From Nymphaea colorata (Eukaryota > Streptophyta > Magnoliopsida > Nymphaeales > Nymphaeaceae), in assembly GCF_008831285.2 (NCBI RefSeq), contig NC_045143.1:9683503-9747502 (forward strand): 64,000 nt of DNA, read 5' to 3'. Below, piece after piece: positions 32,389 through 44,652 of this stretch; position 1 is the stretch's first letter, and each line of letters starts with the position of its first letter. A program made the translations under genes and the position numbers. A model generated the notes under the pieces. It saw only the letters and a program-made list of their open reading frames with translations, was not told the DNA's origin and did no database searches.

Positions 32389-33318
32389 ATACACACACAA
32401 AAACTATGGAACCTTGTACGTTTCCGGTCTGTGACAACGATAGAGCTAAAAAACTTTGGTTAAAGACCGCTGATTATAAAGACGCCAATATATAAATAAG
32501 AAAAGTTATCCTGAAATATTAATATAAGAAGAACCATTTTTCATTTGTTTTGTGTAGGCAATTGCCCTCAAGGGGATAGAATCCGGACGGGCAGTAGCTG
32601 GCTGTCAGTGGCTTGCTTCAGGCTGCTTTGGCAGCTCGTAGCTTAAAAAGGAAAGAAAAACCTGTTCCTTGGCTTGATTAATTTCTCTTAATCATGTTTA
32701 GAGGTGTAGTTTCTCTTAGAAAATGGTTTTCGTTTGTCATGCATCGGGCAGCAACTGCCAGTGGAACCACCAAGGTAGGTCAGGGACAAAAACCAAATCC
32801 TTTAAATATGAAATTGAAAGTGATTATTTTAGTTTTAACCATTTTTTAATTTTAATAGTATTTTTCTAATATGGGTTATCATAACGTCAACATTTTGATA
32901 GTAGAAAATCAAATTTTTTCATCAAAACAACTTGATTCATAGCATGTTTTATATCAAAATAATTATTATAAATATGTTATGATGTTATATTTTATTTAAA
33001 AATCATTTTTAGCAAAACATTAAAGAGTCTGAATTTTGCCTTAAGTGTCTGTTTCTACTATATATATATAGTGTTTTTTTTTTAAATTCTACTCTTATCA
33101 ATATGATCTTGTTAATGCGAAATATATATGTGATCTTTTTTAGGCTTTAATAGTGTTTTTACAATAAATAAGAAAGAATGGCTCTATACAATCAACATTT
33201 TTTATGATATAAAAATCAACATTTTCATTAAAAAAATTGATTCAAAGCAAGTTTTTGCATCAAAATAGCTTAAATAATTTAAATGTTTAAAGTACTGCTT
33301 TTATTCTTGACGTAAGTG

Positions 33319-33360
<42 letters not shown>

Positions 33361-33800
33361 CGTAAGTTTTTGGTGCGAAAAATATACCTAATGTTAAAGT
33401 GGTCGCGAGTAATTGCGTCACTACTTTTTGACATATGACCGTGTTTTCGGCTTAAGCAGTTGAACTGGTCTGCCATTGAAAGGTCACCCAACTAGTTACC
33501 TACCGATGGCGGTGCGGACCAGTGAAGGAAATCTTCATCTTGGTGGGCCTTCCAAATGGAGGATAGGTGCGGCTTCGCCTACTAAGCCAGTCAAGTAGGT
33601 CCAGTCTCATCACGAACCTGAGCTGGCGACCAACATTGACTGGGTAACTAAAGCAAGAGAAGCTTTCTCGAATTGATCAGTGTTGATAAAATAGTATTCG
33701 GACTTCAGAAAGGACGTTTGATCACATTCGCATTTATATTCAATATTAAATAAGTACCAGATTTGATTTAGTTTCAACTAAATATCCTATATGCAATACC
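31150..33800. other. Intergenic, microsatellites and repeat copies, no gene
   Basis: TA microsatellites lie at 31628-31655, 32337-32390 and 33322-33359. 32800-32950 and 33100-33250 are two more copies of the 'gtcaacattttgatagtag' block. 32660-32760 matches 14350-14420. An ORF at 31344-31619 has no recognisable motif and I do not accept it. Confidence 0.6.
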
Positions 33801-33968
33801 GATGCATTTTGAAAGTCTATTCTTGAACTACCATAATCCACGCGGTTGACATTAGGGCTGCACAACGAGTCGAGCCAGCTCGCCGATGCATTTTGAAAGT
33901 CTATTCTTGAACTACCATAATCCACGCGGTTGACATTAGGGCTGCACAACGAGTCGAGCCAGCTCGGG
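33801..33968 (+). repeat. Perfect 84-bp tandem duplication across the left border of a MITE
   Basis: Units 33801-33884 and 33885-33968 are identical except at the last two bases. Each holds 52 bp of flank ending GTTGACAT plus the first 32 bp of the MITE (TAGGGCTGCACAACGAG...). The complete MITE continues from the second unit. Confidence 0.92.
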
Positions 33969-34400
33969 CTCGACTCGAACTCGCCCCGTTAAACTCGGCT
34001 CGAGCTCGACTCGTTTATAAACGAGTCGAGTTCGAGCTTACAATGAAACTCGAATGAGTAAACGAGTCGAGTTCGAGTTTTAAGAACTCGACTCGTTTAT
34101 ACTCGGCTCGACTCGTTTATACTCGACGAGTAAACAAATTTCATCCCACGTCATGAAATTTACTAGATATTTTAAAAAGAAGGATCATATTTTATTTAGA
34201 CGAGCTAATCGAGTCGAGCTCGAGCTCGACTTTATTTAATCGAGTCGAGCTCGAGCTCGACTTTATTTAATCGAGTCGAGCTCGAGCTTGTGTTAGGTAG
34301 CTCGACTCGAGTTCGAGTCGAGTTCGAGCTCGAGCTCGTTGAGTCGAGTCGAGCTCGAGCTGGGCAAGCTCGAGCTCGACTCGGCTCGTGTGCAGCCCTA
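33937..34400. mobile_element. 464-bp hAT-type MITE packed with GAGCTCGA palindromes
   Basis: The left end TAGGGCTGCACAACGAG and the right end read inward, TAGGGCTGCACACGAG, form the TIR. GTTGACAT (33929-33936) and GTTGAGAT (34401-34408) form an 8-bp target duplication with one mismatch. The interior is dominated by CTCGAGCTCGACTCG words and an inverted pair around CTCGACTCGTTTATAAACGAG, so single strands would fold strongly. No coding capacity. Confidence 0.85.
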
Positions 34401-34434
34401 GTTGAGATCAGCTGTTTATTTGTAAATCGGACTT

Positions 34435-34580
34435 GGATTTAGAATTGAAAATAAAAACCAAATTTGGATTGTGAATTTAAAAATTAAATTCAAATATGGT
34501 ATTAGACTTTTTTTCATTTGTAAGTCTAAATATATGAGCATCCAATGAATTGAATATAATTAAGGGTACATCCCATTCAA
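34435..34580. repeat. Dispersed repeat paired with 14600-14755
   Basis: Shared strings include GAATTTAAAAATTAAATTC, a 'gtattagac..ttttcatt' stretch, AAATATATGA and CATCCAATGAATTGAA. Both copies are in the same orientation. 34580-35400 beyond it is unrecognised sequence with a short frame (34669-34893) that has no motif. Confidence 0.7.
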
Positions 34581-35414
34581 ATGGATCGATTGACTTCCCT
34601 AATGATAGGGAAAATAAGATCCCATTCTCTGATCTTATTTTTTTCTATTTTGCAAATTTTTTATTTAATTGTTCCAAAATATGTTTTTGGAAGGGGAAAC
34701 CCACATGCTGATTTTTCTTAGTCGGCGATGGAAAAACAAAAGGTATCTGAGGGTTTTTACACTGAGCAGCAATCATAACAGGGAAGGGAATGACGTTTAT
34801 TTCGTGCACCCTACTGTCAAGGAGAAAAAACAAACGGTAAGGTGGAGAAAACCAAGAAATAAAGTTGCATGTAGTGCATACATAGTAAAGTAGGAAATGA
34901 CATTTTAAATATCTTTAATATTTAAAATTATTTTTTCAAATTTTAATTTTGTCTTTTCAAAATTTTTAATGTAAATTAAATGTATTTTAGTGATTAACCA
35001 TAGCAAGCATGCCTATGACAGCAGACCATCTTGTTTGTGGCATTTTCGTAATTTCAATCACCAGAACCTTATGCACTTTCATCTGCCACAGTCCCGTTGA
35101 AGTCCGACCGAACACGCGTTCCAGCCGAACATGCCGGTGCATAGGGGGGGAAGAAAGTCAGACGGACTGCCAAACTACAGCCGGGAAGAACATGAAGTAC
35201 TCCAAGCGTCAACTTTCCTACGTTCAGCTGCGGGCCCCATGGGAAACAGGTAGGTAGGAAACTTTTTCCCAGTCGTACACGACCGTGTGCCAAATATTTT
35301 AAATACGAAGCGGAATTTATAATTCCAGGAGATGCAAATTCCAACCCCCCTTTTCCGTACGCCTCCAACTTTCCTCTCCGTCGTCATTCGCTCATGTGTA
35401 AACTCCCCACTATA

Positions 35415-35420
35415 GGTCAA
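35415..35420 (+). promoter_or_regulatory. W-box upstream of peptide copy 4
   Basis: GGTCAA (reverse W-box) lies about 240 bases before the start codon. No sequence similarity to the copy 1-3 promoter was seen and no clear TATA box could be fixed, so this is a weak single-site call. Confidence 0.35.
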
Positions 35421-35660
35421 GGCACACCAAGTTGAATAAGATCTTTGAATTAGAAAAACAATCCTTCGTTGGAACAAAAATGTCAACAACCAGCAGTTAT
35501 ATATGTTGAGAAGTCGATGCACTACATCAATCTCTTCACTCTTTCTCATTTTCAAGGCTTGAAAGGAGTCCTTGCCAGAAAGAAAAAACGAAAATCGCAG
35601 CCCTCCGCTTCCTTCTCCTCCTTTTTTCCTCTTCTTCTTCGTCTCCACAAGGGCGCATCG

Positions 35661-35909
35661 ATGAAGAAAGTTTTTGCAGCACTAGTGTTGATCTGCGTTC
35701 TCTTATCCATGTGGGTTCAGCCTCTTCAGGCAATCAGGCCGCTTGAGGGGATCATCATGTCGCAGAGAAGAAGCCAGCCGGCGGCCCAAGAGATGGTGAC
35801 GATGAAAAGGAGCTGGTTTTTGTTCCATTCACTACCCAAGGGCACTCTGCCTGGATCTAAGCCCTCATGCACGACCACAGCTCCTGGAGGAAAGAAACGT
35901 TGCGGGTAA
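35661..35909 (+). CDS. Small secreted two-cysteine peptide precursor, copy 4 (divergent)
   Basis: The protein has 82 residues. The frame is open upstream to 35469, but I place the start at 35661 because a clean signal peptide begins there: MKKVFAALVLICVLLSMWVQ, cleavage after PLQA at residue 24. The mature part starts IRPL, has a basic linker (QRRSQPAAQE), LPK near residue 60, and ends KPSC (Cys70), TTTAPGG, KKR, Cys81, Gly82. The spacing between cysteines is ten instead of eleven, SGPS is SKPS, and CK is CT. The stop TAA sits inside GGGTAAGC, which could act as a 5' splice site, so an alternative spliced C-terminus is possible. Overall a genuine divergent paralogue. Confidence 0.85.
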   Translation: MKKVFAALVLICVLLSMWVQPLQAIRPLEGIIMSQRRSQPAAQEMVTMKRSWFLFHSLPKGTLPGSKPSCTTTAPGGKKRCG

Positions 35910-38900
35910 GCAGAACTTTTCCGGGTGCCACGCCCCCCACCGTCCGGCTACCGGCAGAAAATCTCCTGCCACTTGGATATCATCTGGTTTTGGTCTACGA
36001 TTGCTTATCGACCATTATCAGCGTGAAGAAAGAGGACGCCGCGATGGCGGTCGGATTGTTTGGCTCATTCTTTTCGTGTCTTCCTCTATTCTTCTTGTAC
36101 ATGCCCAAAGTTTTGATAGCGTAAACTTTGTAACATCACGGGGATCGATGCAGATGGTTCATATCATACTCGAAGCATCTTGTGAATCGAAATTAGGGGT
36201 GCTTCACATCAATACAAGATCTGTAAATCGATTTTTCATTTTTTGTTATCATGTTGAACGTGGATGCTACATATACATGAAATGCTGGGCACTAATGGCT
36301 TCATCTTTTGGGATTAACTATATATTACATATCTTTTGAATTCAAAAGGGATGGGAAATCATAGCTAGTTCAATCTTGATGCGCAACGCACCTCAAAGGA
36401 TATTTAGTGCGCCTCCTGGAAAATTACTGGGTTATACCGCTACGTCTTGATCCGGCATCATTCGATCAAGCCCCGCTGTATGTGATATGAACTATTTCAT
36501 ATTTATGTCACCTTTCTCTTCTAAGTTTTCTAAATTCATATTCTCTTTTGGGAACAGTTGAACTCATTCACCATTAATATAGCCTCAGTCAAATCTGACA
36601 ATTACGGAAGGCATTTCTGGTCAATGAGTCATTGCTTCTATCTTTATTTTATTTGTTTTTCTTTTGATGCCGCAAAGTCCTAGCGGGAGAATTCCCCTCA
36701 GAGAAGAGCAGTCATTCGTTTTGGTACGCAAGATGCGGTTAGGTACATAGCCATCCGATTACGCCAACAAGATGCACTCTGATATTAAACTTTTTCATTA
36801 ACTAGGGAGGGTTAGTTCTGGGGCTTAAGTTGTCGAACTTCTAGTCAAGTTAGATGAGCTAATTTGAGTTTTAAGTAAGAAAAATAAAAAGAAAGAATTG
36901 AACTCAGGGGATTGGTCCAACACGATTGAATACCGTTGATAGGCAACTAGTCTTCACTTCGATTCCCAACTCTTTGTCACTTCTACTTTAAGTTTGAAGC
37001 ATGGCGAGGACAGCACCTTGCAGCACAAATGCAAGCCTATACTAAAAGGAATAAAAAGTTAAGTGAGAGCTTCTACTTTTTTCTTTGGTGGTGGGTCAAA
37101 ACCCACTCACCTCTTGTTCTCAACATGTTCTTGGCCAATTCTTACATTCGAAGTATAAATTGTTATTAAATTTGTGGTCTCCATTGTTGAAACTTTGAAA
37201 GCTGAAATACCATCACCTTGGAAGTTTTGAAGGTCACGGACACTGCAAGTAACTGACCGAGTCTTCCTTATCAAACCAAATGAGGATTTGATCGTCTGAC
37301 TCTTGGATGCCGAATCCAATCGGACTGTCTAATTGGATGTCAAGAATTATACCAAATTCCATGAAATGATTTTAGGTTGGATGGACTCCCCAACTCAAAC
37401 ATGTCTTGCTGACTTTACACAGGACGACTTTACACTCAAACATGTCTTGCTGACTTTACACAGGAAGTGGGTGGAGACGGGGCGGAGTCAGAATTTTTTC
37501 TTGAGGGGAGCCGAATTAATTTTTAAATTTTGGTAAAGGCCGAAATATCAATTTTCAAAATTTTTATCTAAAACAAATGAAATTTTCTAAAATTTACATA
37601 TAATGTTTTTGGCTTCACCCCTCTAGAAGAGTCTCATCCCCAAGCATCCAGACAAAATTCCGGCCGTATGCAACCTCGGTTCTTCACGGAGCATTTGATG
37701 GATTAGAATTTTGATTTTGGAATCAAATTTTCGTATTAGCTTGGAATTGGAATGAAAATTTCAATTCTAATTTTCCTCTAAGTTTGCTAGTATTGAATTT
37801 TGATTTTAGAATTAAAAATAACTTGCCTGATGAAAAAAAAAATTGAAATGCTAGAATGCATGAATTAAGGCCTGCCTTGTGCTTCAAGTAGAGACTAAAA
37901 GATTTCTTAATTCTGGAACCACAGAGAATGAGGACAATACTTTTTAAAGAATGAGGACAATACTTCTAAAATTCCATTGATGCAAAGTGAATCAAAGGCC
38001 CCCTCATGGAAAAACCAATTTCTTGTAAAATGGAATAAAAACAAGTTTTTTCTTCACTAGTGCGAACTCCGAATCCATCCCCTATTTGAACGATCCACTT
38101 TACTGTGAGGGGTAATTGTCTTTTCGTCGTTGGTATTCCTCAGTTTTTCAAGGGTAAAATTGTCATGTAACTTTTTTATTTCGCACTTTTATGCTTTTGT
38201 CTATATGAGAGCTTTTTTAGTCTTGTTCCAAGCGAGTGAGAAGTTGACAGTAAGGGGCACTAGTTATAAAATGTTAAAACTTGGGCACCGCAATGAAGAA
38301 AAATCAATATGAAAACGGGATTTTTTTTTTTAGTGGGTTTGTGTAGGCAATCAGCCACATGGTGCCCACACCTTCCTCCTTCGCTCCCGATTAACAGTCC
38401 ACCTGAAAGAGGCCTGAAGACCCTTCATTCCTTTTGTTTCCGGAGTCGTTAACAACATCTGCATCAATGATAATAGCACTAGCACTACATCTTTCAACTT
38501 ACTAGGGCACCCCACCACCTTTTAAGATAGAAATACAGAACTAGAGTTCAAACTAGAGACACGTCTTTTCATACAATTATTTTGTGCCCCTTGAAGCTTT
38601 AACTTATTGACTAATTGGATCAATCAACCTTTATTTTTTTCTTAAATTGTGTATTAGATAAGCACCGCTCCTCAAAATGGAAAAACTGCACACCTGCTCC
38701 GGGTCCACTTTTTGATCATTTTGTTTGAAGAAATTCAGCAAACCTTAGAAAGCTAATTAAGCAGTTCAGAAGAAAGGGAAGCGCATCTCTTCACACCTTC
38801 TAAGTTCTAACCACCCCCGTCGAAAATCCGGTTCCCGTAACTTTTTTTTTTTTCAATTTCACTTCAGTTTTTACTATATGTATTATTTATATAAGAAAAA

Positions 38901-39276
38901 GTATATAATATTGGAAAACGTGAATGATTCAAACTGCTCTAAAACGTGATGGTAAGAAAAACAAATTTTCGTTCTTCATGAGCAACGACAAACATGAGCT
39001 CTCAAATCAGGAAAAAGTATTCACAGCACAAAATGCATGTGTCGTATCGATGCCCACAAAGTTGACATTATATTGGATCCATCAAGGATTAGGTTTGTGT
39101 AAGTAGATGGCATACCGTACTTGGGCATCTTGATAGCAAGTCTCTAGTTTGATTTTCATAGTCTCCATGATTTTGCGTCGAGACATTTAAGTTGGTTTGC
39201 TACCATCGTGTTGTCGATGCAGCTCAGGTTGTAGGAATGAACCTCCTACTCATCTGAAATGCCTGTGCGTTATATC
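35910..39276. other. Intergenic, no gene supported
   Basis: A 41-bp tandem duplication (CTCAAACATGTCTTGCTGAC units at 37394 and 37435) is present. 37478-37640 is a copy of the repeat family at 2638. Frames at 36001-36339, 37107-37319 and 38130-38312 have no motif or paralogue and are treated as chance. Confidence 0.6.
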
Positions 39277-39526
39277 CAGTAGCGGAGCTACCTTGTGGCT
39301 TGCATGGGCAATTGTCCACGCCAGCTTGAGTAAACCCTTAAAAATCTTCACTATGATAATGCCAGACTCTAGCCATATACACCAGACTTAGGCAGCTCAA
39401 ACCAAGCTATATACAGAGCCTACACCAGACTTAGGCAGCTGTCTTGTAGTCCAATACGCACCCAACCCATTGCAATAATAAGATGGATCATTACTCCTCG
39501 GCTAAAAATTTCTAGTTCCGCCACTG
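39277..39526. mobile_element. 250-bp hAT-type MITE
   Basis: The left end CAGTAGCGGAGCTA and the right end read inward, CAGTGGCGGAACTA, form a 14-bp inverted repeat with two mismatches, the common plant hAT form CAGTGGCGGA. GTTATATC (39269-39276) and GTTATGTC (39527-39534) are an 8-bp target duplication with one mismatch. Inside, a CACCAGACTTAGGCAGCT motif occurs twice. Confidence 0.85.
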
Positions 39527-42498
39527 GTTATGTCACATATTTCATAAAGGGCAAGCCTTTTATTATTTTGTAAAATAGATGCCACCTTTTAGTAAAGTGT
39601 CATTCTGTTATTTGACTATGTAATTGAAGGGTTTAAGATTTTTTAAAGGAATAGTTGATTCCCCTCCACACAAAGTTAAGGAGCATCTCATTAGTGGAAG
39701 GGTAGAGGAGATCAAGGGCAGAGCCCAGGGGACCAGACCTTAAAAAAAAAATTACATGTAAATTATTAAAATTTTTATTTATCTGATATAAAAATTTTAA
39801 TTCGACCTTTCTCCTGAAAAATTCCTGATTTTGCTCTGAAAGCTGGAGGAGATGAATAAATAGATATCGGCTAGCTTTATCATTGTTGTAATATGGGTTT
39901 CCAATTACTCGCAAGATCGGGATAAATAAAAAAAGAAAAGAAAAAAATATTCAATTGTTATAATGTTATTGAAATGTCGGCCAAATATGGGGCTGAATAT
40001 GCGGATACAAGCCAATATGGATGCAAAATCAATTAAGAAAGGTATTTTCACTGTTTCCATATCAGTTACCGTGTGTAACCTAATGAAATCTCATGCTTAA
40101 GAAATTTGGGTTTTGCCAACATGTATAATGTGGAATGAATTGAGAGAGAGGTATTTCACGTACTCTTTTGTTTTATTTCCGGTGTTATGGCGTGCCATAA
40201 GGAGGAATTACATTGGTCATGCTCTTCTCAATTGAATTCAGGAACAAGAACAAAGAAGTGTGGGAAAACGTTTTCCAACCCGCCAGTGTTCTCATTCACT
40301 AGGAAGAAATTCCATTCCAGTTTGAAACCTACAAAGGGTGTTCCCAGCTACAAGGTTGAAGCTGAGTCTATCTCCAATAGTGGAGTAAATTAAGCAGCCT
40401 GCCGAGATCTGTCATCTGTCGGTCTAGAAATGTGCGGCAGATGGGGAAATTTTCTTCCGTTGCTGGTTACCTCTTTCTTCTACTGATGCTCTTAGTTTCA
40501 TACTGGAAGTCAATAGGTGAACCGGAATCTAATTAGATTTTGGAAATGATTTTCTGCTTGACCTTGCCCTATTTAGGGTTGAAGATGAACCATGTGTGGG
40601 TAAGTTTTTGGTTGTTTGTCATACATTCCCCTCCCACCCTATAAAGCTCATTCTTCACACGGAGCCCACATGGTGTAAACCGATCAGAGGCTGCAGAGTT
40701 TTAGATCCAAATCCCAAACAAACAGAAACTGACATCCGGACCTGCAACTCATCAGGGCAAGATCCACCAAGATAGAGGATATATATATATATATATATAA
40801 AAGAATGGGTAAAGCGGGTTGTAGATATGTAAAATCTGTAAATGTGTTGGATGTTATTCTGGATCTCACTTAATTTATATGAGACGAACCAAAATCAAAT
40901 CGGAATAAATAACTGGATCATACTTTGTATTATGAATGTGACAATGTGATCATATGCTTTAATAATAGAATAAGTTCAAATTGTATAGCATCCTCTCCTT
41001 ATAGCATAGCTGGTCAGACTAGTAAGGTGAGCAAAGTCCAGTTCGATTTTCATATGTATACATGACACTCTAGATCCCAAAGCAATTTCGAACCCCAAAA
41101 CAGGAAGAAAGGTGAAAGAGCTTCGGCCTCTTTAAGGTATCTTCCCTCAACCGTTGTTGCCTGAATCAGCCTGCTAGATAACATCTTAAACTAAATCTTT
41201 CACATTATTAAACCCGACCCAATTTTCTAGATAACATCTTAAACTAAATCTTTCACATTATTAAACCCGACCCAATTTTCTCTCTCAAATCTGATTATCA
41301 GATTTGAACTCGGGTCGGGGAGCTGATAAATCCAACCCGGCCGCGTATTTAACATTCAATCAATCGCTACTTTTGTTGACCTCATGACCTCGATCGATCG
41401 ACGAGTGCGGTCAGAGATTATAGCAACCATCTGCCAATGGATCGGATGGTTCCCTACTAAAATCATCTGTTCAAGATTTAGATCCAGATCCAGATCCAGA
41501 AATCTGTGCTAACAGACAAACATTTTCTAGTTTGAACATCGACCACATGGAGCTTGATGGGTACCGACTTGGTACCTATTGGGTCCCACCCACATACCAA
41601 ACCGGCTGGCACCCTCAGGTGGAGGGTCGTCAGGGCACACCATTTTGGTTGCATGTGAGCGCTTCCATTAAACAGCTACCGTCTTTGTCAACCGTGTAGT
41701 TCGTTCACCAGCCCACCGACACCGACAATCTCTCTCGCTCCTTCTTCGTCAGAGCGTGAACTGCTTTGGCAGGCACAGACATTCTCGGGCCGTGGTGAGC
41801 CATAAGAACGAACGGCTCACTTTTTATTTCTATTTAAAAAGAAAGAGGCGCCTCACATGGGGAAAGTGACGGCCTCCCCTTGCGTGATTGACGAACCAAG
41901 AACACAAAGTTTTGTATGTCTCTTTTATGTATACAATATGAGCAGACGTCAAATGTGAACTTTATTTTTAATATGTACATTTGCTTTTGATGTCTACTCA
42001 TAACGTTTGTCATCATCTTATACCTGCAGCCCCTATAATAATGACAGTAAGTGGTATGAAACAACGTGTACGAAAAAAAAGTATGAGATATTGATAAATG
42101 TATGAGTTAACGCTAAATAAAAGTAGGAGATAATGTATATGAAATAACAACAAGAGGTATGAAATAGTGAGAGATGTATAAAACAATGTTAAACAGAGTT
42201 ATGTAGTTACATACTCACAAGTTTTACCTATATCCATTCTTAATTTATTTTTAGAGTTTCCTTTTTTGTCTTTATAATTTTTTTTTTTGTATTAATCATT
42301 GGTATTTTTTGTCATTATTAAAATAATACATAAAAAATTTATACACATCACGACATATATAACCAGCTTTGAGAACCACAAACAGGAGGCCATTACATCA
42401 TGCAGTTCACACCTCATAGCGATACAGCCAGTTAAAAAAAAATGATTGGGGCACAAAGGAAGCCAACTAATATTATATATAAATATATAAATAAATAA

Positions 42499-42557
<59 letters not shown>

Positions 42558-44386
42558 TGACTATAATCTACCATATGTAGAATGTCGCTAGATAATTAAA
42601 AATAAAAAAATTTAAGAGAAGCTACATGTAAACATGTTAGTTGCAGGAAAAGGACTATTACTTTACCTGCAGATCTTGTCACAAGTAAAAGGTGGGAAAT
42701 GGTCAAGCACACATTGGAAAGGGAATAGGACTCCCTTCCCTGGTTCGGTTCTTATATATGTCCGTTATTCTGCTTACTAGTCAAACGCTGCATGCTGGTT
42801 TCTGATGTCAATATCTATCCGCGTTGATCCACCCTCGTTACGTCCGCCGCTTTTTTGGCACGATTACTATGTGGGTGATATGAGTTTGCATTTAATTAAT
42901 TTTTTTAGATTGATACAAGCCTAATTATTTTTGGCACGATTACTTTGCCTATTGTTACGTGTATGTCACAATATACAGCAAGTTTTTAATTAAAAAAATA
43001 AAAAAATGACAAAACATTAGGAGAAATCAAGGAAAATATGTTACATATTGAAAAAAAAAAATCTTGTATGTAGATATAGGTTTATATAGCTATGAGCATT
43101 TATCGATTTTTAAGTATCTAAATTAACATAGATTAATGTCATACTTAAACAATAGAATGTCAAGAAATAAGTATGAACTTTAAAACGTTATACAATACAA
43201 GACGAAATTGTTCAATACAACTAGCAAATGAAAACGTGATTACCATGTTGATTCTTCATCTATATCTTCATTCTCGTTATCATAGTCACTTGCGTTTTCT
43301 GCTTCAAATTGAATATCATTGCTGACACATCCAAAATCTCTTTCAAATAGGTGATTTCTTCATCAAATCAATAATTGATGAGTTTTAGTCCTTAAATCTA
43401 GCAACAACTCATTCTCCATGAACTCCTAAAGTTATTTGTACAAATGAGGGGAGGAAAGTCTTAAGATTCAATTAAAAAGAAAAAAGAGGACTCAGACTCC
43501 CATTTTTTAGTGTTGATGATTTACAATTGTGTAGTATTAAAGGATTAAAGTTAGTTTGGGAGCCAAAAACTCATTTCAATGAAACTACATTAGAAGATGC
43601 AGGCATGAATATATTTGAGATATGGGTGGTGTGCCATGCTACATTTGTCAAGAAATGTACAATATCATGTACTCGTATGATAACATAAAAAACTATACAG
43701 GCCGATAAAGTATGACGCATATCGGCCGATATGCCTTGTTAGGGAGCAAATTGACGCGTCGATGATCAAATATTACTTCAGTGTGCAAACACATACTCTG
43801 CCGATAACTGACAATATATAATAATAACTCACTAGGATTGTATCTTTTGCAGTCGCACAAAAACACGCGACATTTTTAGCCACACATAAAGCGGCCCCGG
43901 ACTTGGATGTCCCCGTAACTTTCATAAGAAGCAGTCAAACACTCCTTCCTCCCAATCTAGCTCGTTTGTGGATGTGAAACCTTTGAGTTGATCTTGCAGC
44001 CTGATATTGGAACAGCCCGAACTTGTAAAAAAGCAGTCAAACACTCCTTCTTCAGCCTGAAACCAAGTCTAACAACGCTTGATTTGCCCACCAATATTAA
44101 TATTACCTCTAAGGAACTTTAACGGCAAAGTTATTTTATGATTCTGAAATTTTAATTAGTTTCTTTTTACTTTACCGAATTCGACCAAATTGGAGCTTTA
44201 GTGTGTTTTTTTATTATCCGCGTATGAACCATTTATGATCCTAACTACTCCATCCGACCTTTCTCATTCAGAAAAATATTTTAAACCGATGTGACTTCGT
44301 TGGTAGAACGGGTCCCCTTGTGTATTTATTACGAGACATTCCAAGCTTCATACTCGTATATTTCCTGTCAAACGCGACGCGGTTGG
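39527..44386. other. Intergenic, repeats only
   Basis: 39714-39845 is a third copy of the 2638 repeat family. 41175-41227 and 41228-41280 are a perfect 53-bp tandem duplication (TAGATAACATCTTAAAC...). TA microsatellites lie at 40779-40799 and 42505-42553. A short frame at 40187-40393 has no recognised domain. I see no gene. Confidence 0.6.
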
Positions 44387-44414
44387 TATAAAACCTGAAA
44401 TCGTCTTCGGTCAA
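44387..44414 (+). promoter_or_regulatory. Promoter region of peptide copy 5
   Basis: TATAAAA is at 44387-44393, about 260 bases before the start codon. A W-box core GGTCAA (reverse) is at 44409-44414, just downstream of the TATA box. Unlike copies 1 and 2, several ATGs lie between here and the start, so upstream ORFs in the leader are possible. Confidence 0.5.
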
Positions 44415-44652
44415 ACATTGAGGACATGAACCAATGTCAAACCCTTCTGAACTATATATGAGTTTGTGTCACATAAACCAAACACCAACTACAATCTAGA
44501 CTTTAGCTCTTCTGTTTCAGAGAAACCGATCGATCTTTTCAGTTTGCACAGAACTCAGAAACGCCGGCACCGCGGAGGAACGCCTGCCATTTCCGACGTC
44601 TTCGTTTCTTCATCGCTCTGGGACAGAAGCTCTCCAGAAAATACGGCCGTCG

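Noticed and set aside
33801-34400. CRISPR-like look of short repeated words
   Set aside because: The repeats are irregular GAGCTCGA palindromes inside a MITE in a plant genome, with no spacer-repeat regularity.
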